Positions 43,417 through 51,252 of a stretch of DNA of 62,026 nucleotides are shown here, piece after piece. The translations under genes and the position numbers were made by a program. The notes under the pieces are model-generated. The model was given only the letters and a program-made list of their open reading frames with translations, searched no databases and was not told where the DNA came from. The DNA is from Pseudomonas sp. Its GTDB lineage: Bacteria > Pseudomonadota > Gammaproteobacteria > Pseudomonadales > Pseudomonadaceae. Within the stretch, counting starts at the first letter, position 1. Each line of letters starts with the position of its first letter. The stretch spans positions 1-62,026 of the forward strand of contig NZ_JAUYGD010000081.1 in NCBI RefSeq assembly GCF_030690725.1. The letters run 5' to 3'.

Positions 43417-44091
43417 ATGAGTATTCGTGATTGGCCTGCGGCCGAGCGTCCGCGGGAAAAGCTGCTGGCTCAGGGTGCAGGCACTCTGACTGATGCAGAG
43501 TTGTTGGCGATTTTCCTGCGTACAGGTGTCGCCGGACAGAGTGCGGTGGACCTGGCGCGCCACTTGTTGGGCGATTTCGGCAGTCTGCGGGCATTGCTGC
43601 AGGCGGATTTGCCGTCGTTCAGTCAGCGCCTGGGCCTGGGGCCGGCCAAGTTTGCCCAGTTGCAGGCGGTTCTGGAGATGGCGCGCCGGCATCTGGCCGA
43701 GCAATTGCGCCGCGATTCCGCCCTGGAAAGCCCGCAGGCGGTGCGCGATTACCTAAAAGCGCTGCTACGTCATGAGCCGCATGAGGTGTTTGGCTGCTTG
43801 TTTCTCGATGCCAAGCACCGCGTACTGGCGTTCGAGGCGTTGTTTCATGGCTCCATCGACACTGCCAGCGTTTATCCCAGGCAGGTGGTTAAACGCGCGT
43901 TGGCGCATAACGCGGCGGCCTTGATCCTGACCCATAACCATCCATCCGGCGTCGCCGAGCCCAGTCAGGCGGATCGGGTGCTCACCCGTCGCCTGAAAGA
44001 GGCGCTGGAGCTGGTGGATGTGCGCGTACTCGACCACTTTATCGTCGGCGACGGTGAGCCGCTGTCGATGGCCGAGTACGGCTGGCTTTAA
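43417..44091 (+). CDS. radC: RadC-family JAB-domain protein (UPF0758)
   Basis: A 224-residue protein. The N-terminal helix-hairpin-helix-like part (MSIRDWPAAERPREKLLAQG; LRTGVAGQSAVDLARHLL) precedes a JAB/MPN metalloprotease-like domain with EALFHGSIDTASVYPRQVVK and THNHPSGVAEPSQAD. The old DNA-repair role is doubtful. Start at 43417 with AAGGAGG at 43406-43412. Its stop overlaps the convergent neighbour's stop by TTAA (44088-44091). Confidence 0.93.
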   Translation: MSIRDWPAAERPREKLLAQGAGTLTDAELLAIFLRTGVAGQSAVDLARHLLGDFGSLRALLQADLPSFSQRLGLGPAKFAQLQAVLEMARRHLAEQLRRDSALESPQAVRDYLKALLRHEPHEVFGCLFLDAKHRVLAFEALFHGSIDTASVYPRQVVKRALAHNAAALILTHNHPSGVAEPSQADRVLTRRLKEALELVDVRVLDHFIVGDGEPLSMAEYGWL

Positions 44092-45677
44092 GGGTTTAAA
44101 CGCACCTTGGCAAAATCCTGGCGACCGAATGGGCTGACCTGATAACCCTCGACCTGCTTGCGCGTCAGCGCATAGGCGGTCGGGTGGGCCAGCGGTAGCC
44201 ACAGCGCCTGCTGCTGGATGATCTGCTGCGCTTCTTTATATATCTGGCTGCGCTGCGCCTGGTCGCTGGTGCTTTTGCCATCGGCGATCAGCTTGTCCAG
44301 TTGCGGGTCGCAATAACGGGCGAAGTTCAGCCCGGATTCAAGTGAGGCGCAGGCAAATTGCGGGGTGAGGAAGTTGTCCGGGTCGCCGTTGTCGCCGGCC
44401 CAGCCCATAAACAGCAGGTCGTGCTCGCCGGCTTTGGCGCGGCGAATCAGCTCGCCCCATTCGATCACGCGGATTTCCGCTTTGATGCCGACCTTGGCGA
44501 GGTCCGCCTGCAGCAACTGTGCGCCCAGGCTTGGGTTGGGGTTGAGTACGCTGCCGGTGGGGCGGGTCCAGATGGTGGTGCTGAAGCCATCGGCCAGGCC
44601 GGCCTGCTTGAGCAATTCGCGGGCTTTCTGCGGGTTGTGCGGGTAGCCGGGCAGTTCGCTGGCATAGCTCCAGGTATTCGGCGGGTAGGGGCCATTGGCG
44701 GCTTCGGCGCTGTTTTCGAACACCGCCTTGAGGTAGCTGGCCTTGTCGAACGCCAGGTTGATTGCCTGACGCACGGCGGGCTGATCCAGCGGCGGGTGCT
44801 GGCTGTTGATGCCGACGAAGGCGGTCATAAAGGCGGCGGTATGCGCGCTCTGCAGTGTGTTATCGCCGCTGATGGCCTGCACATCCTGCGGTTTCGGTGA
44901 CAGGGCGATATGGCACTCGCCGCGGCGCAGCTTCTGCAGGCGCACGTTGGCGTCTGGGGTGATGGCGAACACCAGGTTGTCCACTGCAGGTTTGCCGGCG
45001 AAGTAGCTTGGGTTGGCGCCGTAACGCACGCTGGCGTCCTTCTGGAAGCGTTTGAAGACAAACGGGCCGGTGCCGATTGGCTGGCTGTTGAGGGTCTCCG
45101 GCGTGCCCGCTGCCAGCAATTGCGCGGCGTACTCGGCGGAATAAATAGAAGCGAAGCCCATGCTCAGGGTGGCAAGGAAGGTTGCGTCCGGGCGGTTAAG
45201 GTTAAAGCGCAGGCTGTGTTCGCCGGTCTTGTCGATACTCTTGATCAGGCTTGGCAGCTGCATCGACTGGGCGTGTGGATAACCACTGGGGGCGACCTTG
45301 TGCCAAGGATGCTTTGGGTCGAGCATGCGCTGAAAGCTGAACAGCACGTCATCGGCATTCAGCGGGCGGCTGGGGCTGAAATACTCGGTCTGGTGAAACT
45401 GCACGTCCGGATGCAGGGTGAAGCTGTAGCTCAGGCCGTCCGGGCTGACCTCCCAGGCCTGCGCCAGGCTCGGCTGCAGAGTGCCGCTGGTCGCGTCGAA
45501 GTCCACCAGGCGGTTCATCAACACGTCGGCCGAGGCGTTGGTGGTGGTCAGCGAGTTGTACTGCACTACGTCGAAGCCGTCTGGGCTGGCTTCTGTGCAG
45601 ACGCTGAGCGTGCTGGCCTGGGCCAGGGCGGGCGCAAGAAGCGGGGCGAGCAGCAGCGGTAGGGCGGCGAGACGCAT
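44088..45677 (-). CDS. ABC transporter periplasmic peptide-binding protein (SBP family 5)
   Basis: A 529-residue exported protein with signal peptide MRLAALPLLLAPLLAPALAQ. It has the SBP_bac_5 pattern (LAQAWEVSPDGLSYSFTLHP; LNADDVLFSFQRMLDP; GTGPFVFKRFQKDASV; AVRQAINLAFDKASYL) typical of DppA/OppA-like dipeptide or oligopeptide binders. No permease or ATPase genes adjoin, so it acts with a transporter encoded elsewhere. The exact ligand is unknown. Confidence 0.92.
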   Translation of the reverse strand: MRLAALPLLLAPLLAPALAQASTLSVCTEASPDGFDVVQYNSLTTTNASADVLMNRLVDFDATSGTLQPSLAQAWEVSPDGLSYSFTLHPDVQFHQTEYFSPSRPLNADDVLFSFQRMLDPKHPWHKVAPSGYPHAQSMQLPSLIKSIDKTGEHSLRFNLNRPDATFLATLSMGFASIYSAEYAAQLLAAGTPETLNSQPIGTGPFVFKRFQKDASVRYGANPSYFAGKPAVDNLVFAITPDANVRLQKLRRGECHIALSPKPQDVQAISGDNTLQSAHTAAFMTAFVGINSQHPPLDQPAVRQAINLAFDKASYLKAVFENSAEAANGPYPPNTWSYASELPGYPHNPQKARELLKQAGLADGFSTTIWTRPTGSVLNPNPSLGAQLLQADLAKVGIKAEIRVIEWGELIRRAKAGEHDLLFMGWAGDNGDPDNFLTPQFACASLESGLNFARYCDPQLDKLIADGKSTSDQAQRSQIYKEAQQIIQQQALWLPLAHPTAYALTRKQVEGYQVSPFGRQDFAKVRLNP

Positions 45678-45851
45678 GGCAAACTCCTGAATAGCGGTGG
45701 GCGCGCTGGCGCAGGTCCTACCCTAGGCCATTAACCGGCGGCAGGGCAATCAGTCTTGGCGACGAGCGGTCGATCTGCGCGGGTGCCCTTGCTGGCTAGC
45801 CTGGACGCAACAATCGCCGGTTGGCGTCTGCCGGGTAAAGTGCGTTTAACC

Positions 45852-45880
45852 TTGTTGCACTGGGGGCTTTCTGGTATAAA
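45852..45880 (+). promoter_or_regulatory. Promoter of rpmB-rpmG
   Basis: TTGTTG (45852-45857), a 17-bp spacer and an extended -10 TGGTATAAA (hexamer 45875-45880). Transcription from about 45888 leaves a leader of roughly 138 nt before rpmB, long enough for leader regulation. No gene is seen in the 348-bp gap. Confidence 0.6.
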
Positions 45881-46025
45881 GCAGCGCTCTTTTGTAGGGG
45901 CCCGGTTCTTGCGCTTTCAGGTACGGCCGGTAAGACCCTCGAGATACGCGGCGCTGCGCGCCAAGATTGAATAATTAGCGGCCAACCCATGCCGGGTTGG
46001 GCATGTGGTTTTAGAGGGCTGAGGC

Positions 46026-46262
46026 ATGTCGAGAGTCTGTCAAGTTACCGGTAAGGGTCCGGTAACCGGGAATAACATTTCCCACGCAAACAACAAAACC
46101 CGTCGTCGTTTCCTGCCGAACCTGCAGCATCACCGCTTCTGGGTCGAGTCTGAGAACCGTTTCGTGCGTCTGCGCGTTTCTGCCAAAGGCATGCGTTGCA
46201 TCGACAAGCGTGGTATTGACGTCGTTCTGTCCGAGCTGCGCGCTCGCGGCGAAAAGGTTTAA
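46026..46262 (+). CDS. rpmB: 50S ribosomal protein L28
   Basis: A 78-residue basic protein: MSRVCQVTGKGPVTGNNISH, then RRRFLPNLQHHRFWVESENR. Standard length. First of two ribosomal protein genes, 10 bp before rpmG. Confidence 0.98.
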   Translation: MSRVCQVTGKGPVTGNNISHANNKTRRRFLPNLQHHRFWVESENRFVRLRVSAKGMRCIDKRGIDVVLSELRARGEKV

Positions 46263-46272
46263 GGAGAAAGTC

Positions 46273-46428
46273 ATGCGTGAATTGATCCGTTTGATCTCGA
46301 GTGCCGGTACTGGTCACTTCTACACTACCGACAAAAACAAGCGCACCACTCCGGACAAAATCGAAATTAAAAAATTCGATCCGGTTGTGCGTAAGCACGT
46401 GATGTACAAGGAAGGCAAGATCAAGTAA
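46273..46428 (+). CDS. rpmG: 50S ribosomal protein L33
   Basis: A 51-residue protein MRELIRLISSAGTGHFYTTD ending HVMYKEGKIK. It is the Cys-less (zinc-independent) form of L33. ATG at 46273 with AAGGAG at 46261-46266; the frame is open further upstream inside rpmB but this start fits the family. Confidence 0.98.
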   Translation: MRELIRLISSAGTGHFYTTDKNKRTTPDKIEIKKFDPVVRKHVMYKEGKIK

Positions 46429-46447
46429 TTGATCTGGCTCCTTGCCG

Positions 46448-46477
46448 AAAAAGCCCGCTTTTATAGCGGGCTTTTTC
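46448..46477 (+). terminator. Terminator of rpmB-rpmG
   Basis: A 12-bp stem AAAAAGCCCGCT (46448-46459) with AGCGGGCTTTTT (46465-46476) and a 5-nt loop, 20 bp after the rpmG stop. Confidence 0.92.
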
Positions 46478-46510
46478 TTGCCTGCGATTTGGCTTGGTAA
46501 ACCCTGGGCG

Positions 46511-46580
46511 ATAAAAACTGGCCGGGAGCCATGTTTAACGCTGCGTAGCAACGGTCGCCAGGAATGGCAGGCAATAAAAA
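46511..46580 (+). repeat. Dispersed repeat family A, copy 3 (shorter)
   Basis: About 70 bp: AAAAACTGGC/GCCATGTTT stem with one bulge, then TAACGCTGC-GTA-GCAACGG, a shortened central block and ATAAAAA end. Its right end fuses with the minus-strand terminator of the cupin gene. Confidence 0.7.
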
Positions 46581-46597
46581 GCCCGCGCAAGGCGGGC
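46576..46597 (-). terminator. Terminator of the cupin gene
   Basis: On the minus strand GCCCGC (complement of 46592-46597) pairs with GCGGGC (complement of 46581-46586) followed by TTTTT (46576-46580), 24 bp after the stop of the cupin gene. Confidence 0.75.
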
Positions 46598-46620
46598 GAA
46601 GGGTGACGCATGAAGAGCTA

Positions 46621-46986
46621 TCAGTTGCTGGCTTGCTCGAAGATCACATAGACCTTGCGGCATGGCTCCAGCACTTCCCAGGTGCCGGAGAACCCGGCCG
46701 GGATGACGAAGCGGTCGCCCGCGCGCAGGGTTTTGGCGTTGCCGTCCTGGTCGCGCAGCACCGAGACGCCTTGCAGAATCTCGCAGTACTCGTGTTCGGT
46801 GTAATTGATGGTCCAGTGACCGACGCCGCCTTCCCAGATACCCGTATTGAATTGACCGCACGGGCTACCGTAGTGGTTGCGCACGCTTTGCTCGGGGTCG
46901 CCCTTGAGCACTTTCTCTGCAGCCGGACGGTAATGTTCGGGTGTGGTAGTAGCGGTGGCGAAGTCGACGATCTTTTCGATGTTCAT
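46621..46986 (-). CDS. Cupin-domain protein (DUF861/cupin_3 type)
   Basis: A 121-residue single-cupin protein. The beta-barrel segments NTGIWEGGVGHWTINYTEHE, YCEILQGVSVLRDQDG and RAGDRFVIPAGFSGTWEV match the cupin_3 family linked to amine and ureido compound catabolism. Enzyme activity is unknown. Start at 46986 (MNIEKIVDF); ATG at 46992 is an alternative. It is divergent from the aldehyde dehydrogenase, supporting a shared amine-catabolic role. Confidence 0.85.
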   Translation of the reverse strand: MNIEKIVDFATATTTPEHYRPAAEKVLKGDPEQSVRNHYGSPCGQFNTGIWEGGVGHWTINYTEHEYCEILQGVSVLRDQDGNAKTLRAGDRFVIPAGFSGTWEVLEPCRKVYVIFEQASN

Positions 46987-47249
46987 AAGCATGTCCGGTA
47001 GGGATTGAGTGCCTGTTAAGGCCAGGCTTGTTGTCGGTCGGGGTGACGATTTCGGCAGTCTATGTTTAATAAAGCACACATAACAAGGCGGCTTTGCCAG
47101 TTTTTGTAAAAAATATTGGAAGTGTGCAAGCCTCTGGTTTAGTGTTGCCGGCAGGATTGGGTGAGCAGGTTCTTGCGGCCCCCATGCAGAATAATTGACA
47201 GCGCGTGCGGCCGACCTGCGGCGCTTTACTAGCGATAGAGGATGTTCGA

Positions 47250-48743
47250 ATGACTAGCCTGACTCGTGCCGACTGGGAGCAGCGCGCCAACAACCTGAAG
47301 ATCGAAGGCCGCGCCTTTGTTCATGGCGAGTACCGCGCTGCTGTCTCCGGGGCCACCTTCGAGTGCATCAGCCCGGTCGACGGTCGTCTGCTCGGCCTGG
47401 TGGCCAGCTGTGATCTGGCCGATGCCGAGTTGGCCGTGGCGGATGCCCGCGCCACCTTCGAATCTGGCGTCTGGTCGCGCATGGCCCCGGCGCAGCGCAA
47501 GCGCGTGATGATCCGCTTTGCCGACCTGATGGATCAGCACGCTGAGGAGCTGGCGCTGCTGGAAACCCTCGACATGGGCAAGCCGATCAGCGACGCCCTG
47601 GGCGTCGACGTACCGGGTGCCTCGCGGGCGATTCGCTGGAGCGGCGAAGCGGTCGACAAGATCTACGACGAAGTGGCGGCTACTCCGCACGACGAGCTGG
47701 GCCTAGTTACCCGCGAGCCGGTCGGCGTCGTTGCGGCCATCGTGCCGTGGAACTTCCCGATGATCATGACCGCCTGGAAGCTCGGCCCGGCCCTGGCCAC
47801 CGGTAACTCGGTAATCGTCAAACCATCCGAAAAATCCCCGCTGACTGCCCTGCGCATGGCCCAGCTGGCGCTGGACGCCGGCATCCCGGCGGGCGTGCTC
47901 AACGTGCTGCCGGGTTACGGCCATACCGTCGGCAAGGCGCTGGCGCTGCACATGGATGTCGACACCCTGGTGTTCACCGGTTCGACCAAGATCGCCAAGC
48001 AGCTGATGATCTATGCCGGCGAATCGAACATGAAACGCGTCTGGCTGGAAGCGGGCGGCAAGAGCGCCAACATCGTCTTCGCCGATGCGCCGGACCTCAA
48101 AGCGGCAGCCGAAGCCGCCGCAGCGGCGATCTGCTTCAACCAGGGCGAGATGTGCACCGCCGGCTCGCGCTTGCTGGTGGAGCGGTCGATCAAAGACACC
48201 TTCATGCCGATGGTCCTGGAAGCCATGCAGGACTGGAAAGCCGGTCACGCCCTGGACCCGGACACCAAGGTCGGCGCGCTGGTCGACGCCGGCCACCTGA
48301 ATGCGGTGCTCGGCTATATCGACGCCGGCCACAAGGATCAGGCCAAGCTGCTTTGCGGTGGCAAGCGCACCCTGGAAGAGACCGGCGGCGTCTACGTCGA
48401 GCCGACCATCTTCGATGACGCGCACAACGCCATGCGCATCGCCCAGGAAGAAATCTTTGGCCCGGTGCTGACGGTCATTCCGTTCGACAGCACTGAGGAA
48501 GCCATCCAGATCGCCAACGACAGCATCTACGGCCTGGCCGCAGCCATCTGGACCAGCAACCTGTCCAAGGCGCACCTGGCAGCCAAGGCCCTGCGCGTTG
48601 GCAGCATGTGGGTCAACCAGTATGACGGCGGCGACATGACTGCGCCGTTCGGTGGCTTCAAGCAGTCCGGTAACGGTCGTGACAAGTCGCTGCATGCCTT
48701 TGACAAGTACACCGAGATCAAGGCGACCTGGATCAAGCTTTAA
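47250..48743 (+). CDS. kauB: Aldehyde dehydrogenase, KauB/PauC/PuuC-like
   Basis: A 497-residue NAD(P)-dependent aldehyde dehydrogenase. NAD-site segment IVPWNFPMIMTAWKLGPALA, general base Glu267 (LEAGGKSANI) and nucleophile Cys302 (NQGEMCTAGSRLLVE) are present. Sequence and neighbourhood match the enzyme that oxidises aminoaldehydes from polyamine and agmatine catabolism in Pseudomonas. Start at 47250 with AGAGG upstream; a longer frame from 47205 lacks support. The symbol rests on similarity and synteny. Confidence 0.93.
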   Translation: MTSLTRADWEQRANNLKIEGRAFVHGEYRAAVSGATFECISPVDGRLLGLVASCDLADAELAVADARATFESGVWSRMAPAQRKRVMIRFADLMDQHAEELALLETLDMGKPISDALGVDVPGASRAIRWSGEAVDKIYDEVAATPHDELGLVTREPVGVVAAIVPWNFPMIMTAWKLGPALATGNSVIVKPSEKSPLTALRMAQLALDAGIPAGVLNVLPGYGHTVGKALALHMDVDTLVFTGSTKIAKQLMIYAGESNMKRVWLEAGGKSANIVFADAPDLKAAAEAAAAAICFNQGEMCTAGSRLLVERSIKDTFMPMVLEAMQDWKAGHALDPDTKVGALVDAGHLNAVLGYIDAGHKDQAKLLCGGKRTLEETGGVYVEPTIFDDAHNAMRIAQEEIFGPVLTVIPFDSTEEAIQIANDSIYGLAAAIWTSNLSKAHLAAKALRVGSMWVNQYDGGDMTAPFGGFKQSGNGRDKSLHAFDKYTEIKATWIKL

Positions 48744-48778
48744 CGATAGCAGGGCGATCTCCTGGTCGTCGGCCATAC

Positions 48779-48890
48779 GGCGTTGCGTCCTCGCTTTTAA
48801 TGCTCACGTACTGCAGTACGCTGCGCTTAAAAGCTGCGGGGCGCCTGATTCGCTAGCGCTCACCCTGCGGGCCAGCCTTCGGCTGTTACT
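48779..48890 (+). repeat. Dispersed repeat family B, copy 2
   Basis: The core AATGCTCACGTACTGCAGTA (from 48799) continues CGCTGCGCTT, and a later GGCTGTTACT block is shared with copy 3. It lies after the aldehyde dehydrogenase gene. It is more diverged than the other two copies. Confidence 0.55.
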
Positions 48891-49020
48891 CCCGTTGGTC
48901 GTTGGTACTGGCCTTAGCCCAGAAGATCTTTTCCGGGGCGCAATCCGGTCGAGGCAGGCTGGGTAGTATTGCGATAAAGGTCCGCCCTCTCTGGGGCCGG
49001 CTCGAAAAGGGCCACACCTG

Positions 49021-49051
49021 CGGCCGGGTTCCTATGGAGCCCGGCCGTTTT
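49021..49051 (+). terminator. Strong hairpin with T-run upstream of the MFS gene
   Basis: CGGCCGGGTTCC (49021-49032) pairs with GGAGCCCGGCCG (49036-49047; one G-T pair) around a 3-nt loop, followed by TTTT. It lies 278 bp after the aldehyde dehydrogenase and only 47 bp before the next start codon, so it is either the upstream gene's terminator or an attenuator in the leader of the transporter gene. Confidence 0.75.
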
Positions 49052-49097
49052 GCATCTGCGTGCGGGTGCCGAGCGAGCCAGGGAATGGAGTGAAAAA

Positions 49098-50255
49098 ATG
49101 AATTGGATGACCTATTTCGCCGTCAGCGCGGCAGTGGTGATCGTTGGCTTGGCGCTGGGCGTGACGCTGCCGCTGGTGTCGTTTCGCCTTGAGTCCTGGG
49201 GTTACGGCCCCTTTGCCATCGGTGTGATGGCCGGTATGCCGGCCATTGGCGTGCTGGTCGGGGCGCGTCTCACTGGGCACCTGGCCGGCTGGTTTGGCAC
49301 GCCGCAGACCCTGCGCCTGTGCCTGCTGGCCAGCGCCGCCTCGGTCGCGCTGCTTAGCGTGATGCCGAGCTACCCGCTGTGGCTGTTGCTGCGTCTGCTG
49401 ATTGGCATCTCCTTGACCGTGGTGTTTGTGCTCGGCGAAAGCTGGATCAATCAGCTGGTCGAGGACCGTCTGCGCGGCCGTCTGGTGGCGCTGTATGGCA
49501 CCGGCTTTGCGCTCAGCCAGCTGTGCGGGCCGCTGCTGTTGACCCTGCTGGGTACGGAAAGTGACCGCGGCTTCTGGTTCTCTGCCGCGCTGCTGGTGGG
49601 CGGTAGCCTGCTGCTGTTAGGCCGCGATGGAGCGCCCAAGGTCGATGCGCAGAGTGCCTCTGGGCGTGGCATCCTGGCGTTTTGCCGCACCTCGCCGGCG
49701 ATTGCCTGGGCGGTGGTGTTGTTTGCCGCGTTCGAGGCGATGGTGCTGACTCTGTTGCCGGTGTACCTGGTGCGCGAAGGCTTTGCCCAGCAGTTGGCGT
49801 TGATCATGGTCAGTGCGGTGGTGGTCGGTGATGCCGCGCTGCAATTGCCGATTGGTTGGATGGCCGACCGGGTGCCACGGCAGACGCTGTTCCGTTGCTG
49901 CGGGGTGGTGCTGTTGCTGTCGAGCCTGAGCATTCCGTCATTGCTGCATACGCCGCTGATTTGGGTGGTGCTGGTGCTGTTCGGCGCCAGTGCGGGCGGC
50001 CTGTATACCCTGTCGCTGATTCTGGTCGGCCAGCGCTATCGCGACGATGCGCTGGTGCGCGCCAATTCGCATATTGCCTTGCTCTGGGGCGCGGGTTGTC
50101 TGCTCGGGCCGCTGTCGACCGGTGCCGCCAGTCAGTGGGTTAGCGGCCATGCGCTGCCGATCCTGATGGCGATTGGCGCGGCGCTGTTTGTCTGGCTGGC
50201 GTTTCAGCGTGGGGCCTTTGCCAGCCCGCTGGCGAGCACGGGGGGCAGCAGCTAG
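49098..50255 (+). CDS. Major facilitator superfamily transporter
   Basis: A 385-residue MFS permease with about 12 predicted helices. The MFS motif A region appears after helix 2 (GVLVGARLTGHLAGWFG) and again in the second half (LQLPIGWMADRVPRQTLFR). SWINQLVEDRLRGRLVALYG lies in the helix 4-5 loop. It belongs to the YcaD-like/UCP-type group without known substrate. Start at 49098 with GGAG at 49087-49090; upstream codons from 49050 overlap a hairpin. Confidence 0.85.
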   Translation: MNWMTYFAVSAAVVIVGLALGVTLPLVSFRLESWGYGPFAIGVMAGMPAIGVLVGARLTGHLAGWFGTPQTLRLCLLASAASVALLSVMPSYPLWLLLRLLIGISLTVVFVLGESWINQLVEDRLRGRLVALYGTGFALSQLCGPLLLTLLGTESDRGFWFSAALLVGGSLLLLGRDGAPKVDAQSASGRGILAFCRTSPAIAWAVVLFAAFEAMVLTLLPVYLVREGFAQQLALIMVSAVVVGDAALQLPIGWMADRVPRQTLFRCCGVVLLLSSLSIPSLLHTPLIWVVLVLFGASAGGLYTLSLILVGQRYRDDALVRANSHIALLWGAGCLLGPLSTGAASQWVSGHALPILMAIGAALFVWLAFQRGAFASPLASTGGSS

Positions 50256-50290
50256 GGTTTCCTCCAGATCCATTCGCCGGGAAGTCGATC

Positions 50291-51247
50291 ATGTTCAGCA
50301 GAATCCTTGCACTATTTTTGAGCCTGGTGGCGGGGGTGGCCGCTGCCGGCGATCTGCCCGGTAGTGCCGACCACCCGGCTATTGCCCGCTACGACGGGGC
50401 GGAAATCTATGCCTATGAGGTTCAGGCCTTTACTGACTGGCGCTTTATCAAGGGCGCAGCCACGGTCTATGGCGGCCTGCAGAAAAACCTTGATGCCAGC
50501 GAGGTGCTGGAGGGCAAGCTGACCCGGCTTGGCTACCGTGCGCCCCCCGAGCGCACGCCGTTGGAGATTTTCCGCAACTATCAGCAGGCCCTGGCCGACG
50601 CGGGCTTCGAGACGCTGTTCGCGTGTGCGCGTGAGGAGTGCGGCGGGCGCAATTTCAACCATGCGATCACCCTGGACATGCACTTACGTGAGTACCACCA
50701 GGATCAGCGTTACCTGTATGCCCGGCTCAAACGGCCCGAGGGCGACCTGTATGTCGCGCTCTATGTCATCCTCAATCAGGCCGGGGGTGGGCCGAACAAG
50801 GGCCGCAGCCTGATTCGGCTGGATGTGCTGGAGCGCAAGGCCATGGAGCAGCGCATGGTGGTGATTGAGGCGCCGGCCATGCAGGTGGATATCGATGCCA
50901 AGGGCAAAGTGGCGCTGTACGGGATCTTCTTCGACTTCGATCAGGCCAGCATGCGCGCCGACTCCGCCGCGCAGCTGGAGGAAATCACCAAACTGCTCAA
51001 GGCCAGCCCGGTGCTCAAGGTGCTGGTGGTCGGTCATAGCGACGGCAAGGGCGCGCTGGACTACAACCGCGAGCTGTCGCAACGGCGCGCGCAGTCCATC
51101 GTCAAGGCGCTGGTCGAGCAGCACGGCATTGCCGGCGAACGCCTGACGGCTGTTGGGGTGGGCATGGCGGCACCGTTGGCCAGCAATCGCAGCGAGGAAG
51201 GCCGCGCGCTTAACCGTCGCGTCGAGCTGGTCGAGCGCTCCGAGTAG
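50291..51247 (+). CDS. OmpA-family protein with DUF4892 N-terminal domain
   Basis: A 318-residue exported protein (signal MFSRILALFLSLVAGVAAAG). Residues ~25-205 match the DUF4892 type (HPAIARYDGAEIYAYEVQAF; CGGRNFNHAITLD). The C-terminal OmpA-like peptidoglycan-binding domain starts FFDFDQASMRADS and contains VVGHSDGKGALDYNRELSQR and NRRVELVE. Probably anchors to peptidoglycan from the outer membrane or periplasm. It is 35 bp after the MFS gene and may be cotranscribed. Confidence 0.88.
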   Translation: MFSRILALFLSLVAGVAAAGDLPGSADHPAIARYDGAEIYAYEVQAFTDWRFIKGAATVYGGLQKNLDASEVLEGKLTRLGYRAPPERTPLEIFRNYQQALADAGFETLFACAREECGGRNFNHAITLDMHLREYHQDQRYLYARLKRPEGDLYVALYVILNQAGGGPNKGRSLIRLDVLERKAMEQRMVVIEAPAMQVDIDAKGKVALYGIFFDFDQASMRADSAAQLEEITKLLKASPVLKVLVVGHSDGKGALDYNRELSQRRAQSIVKALVEQHGIAGERLTAVGVGMAAPLASNRSEEGRALNRRVELVERSE

Positions 51248-51252
51248 CGCGC

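Noticed and set aside
45756..45974. 72-codon frame upstream of rpmB
   Set aside because: It covers the rpmB promoter and leader and has no motifs.
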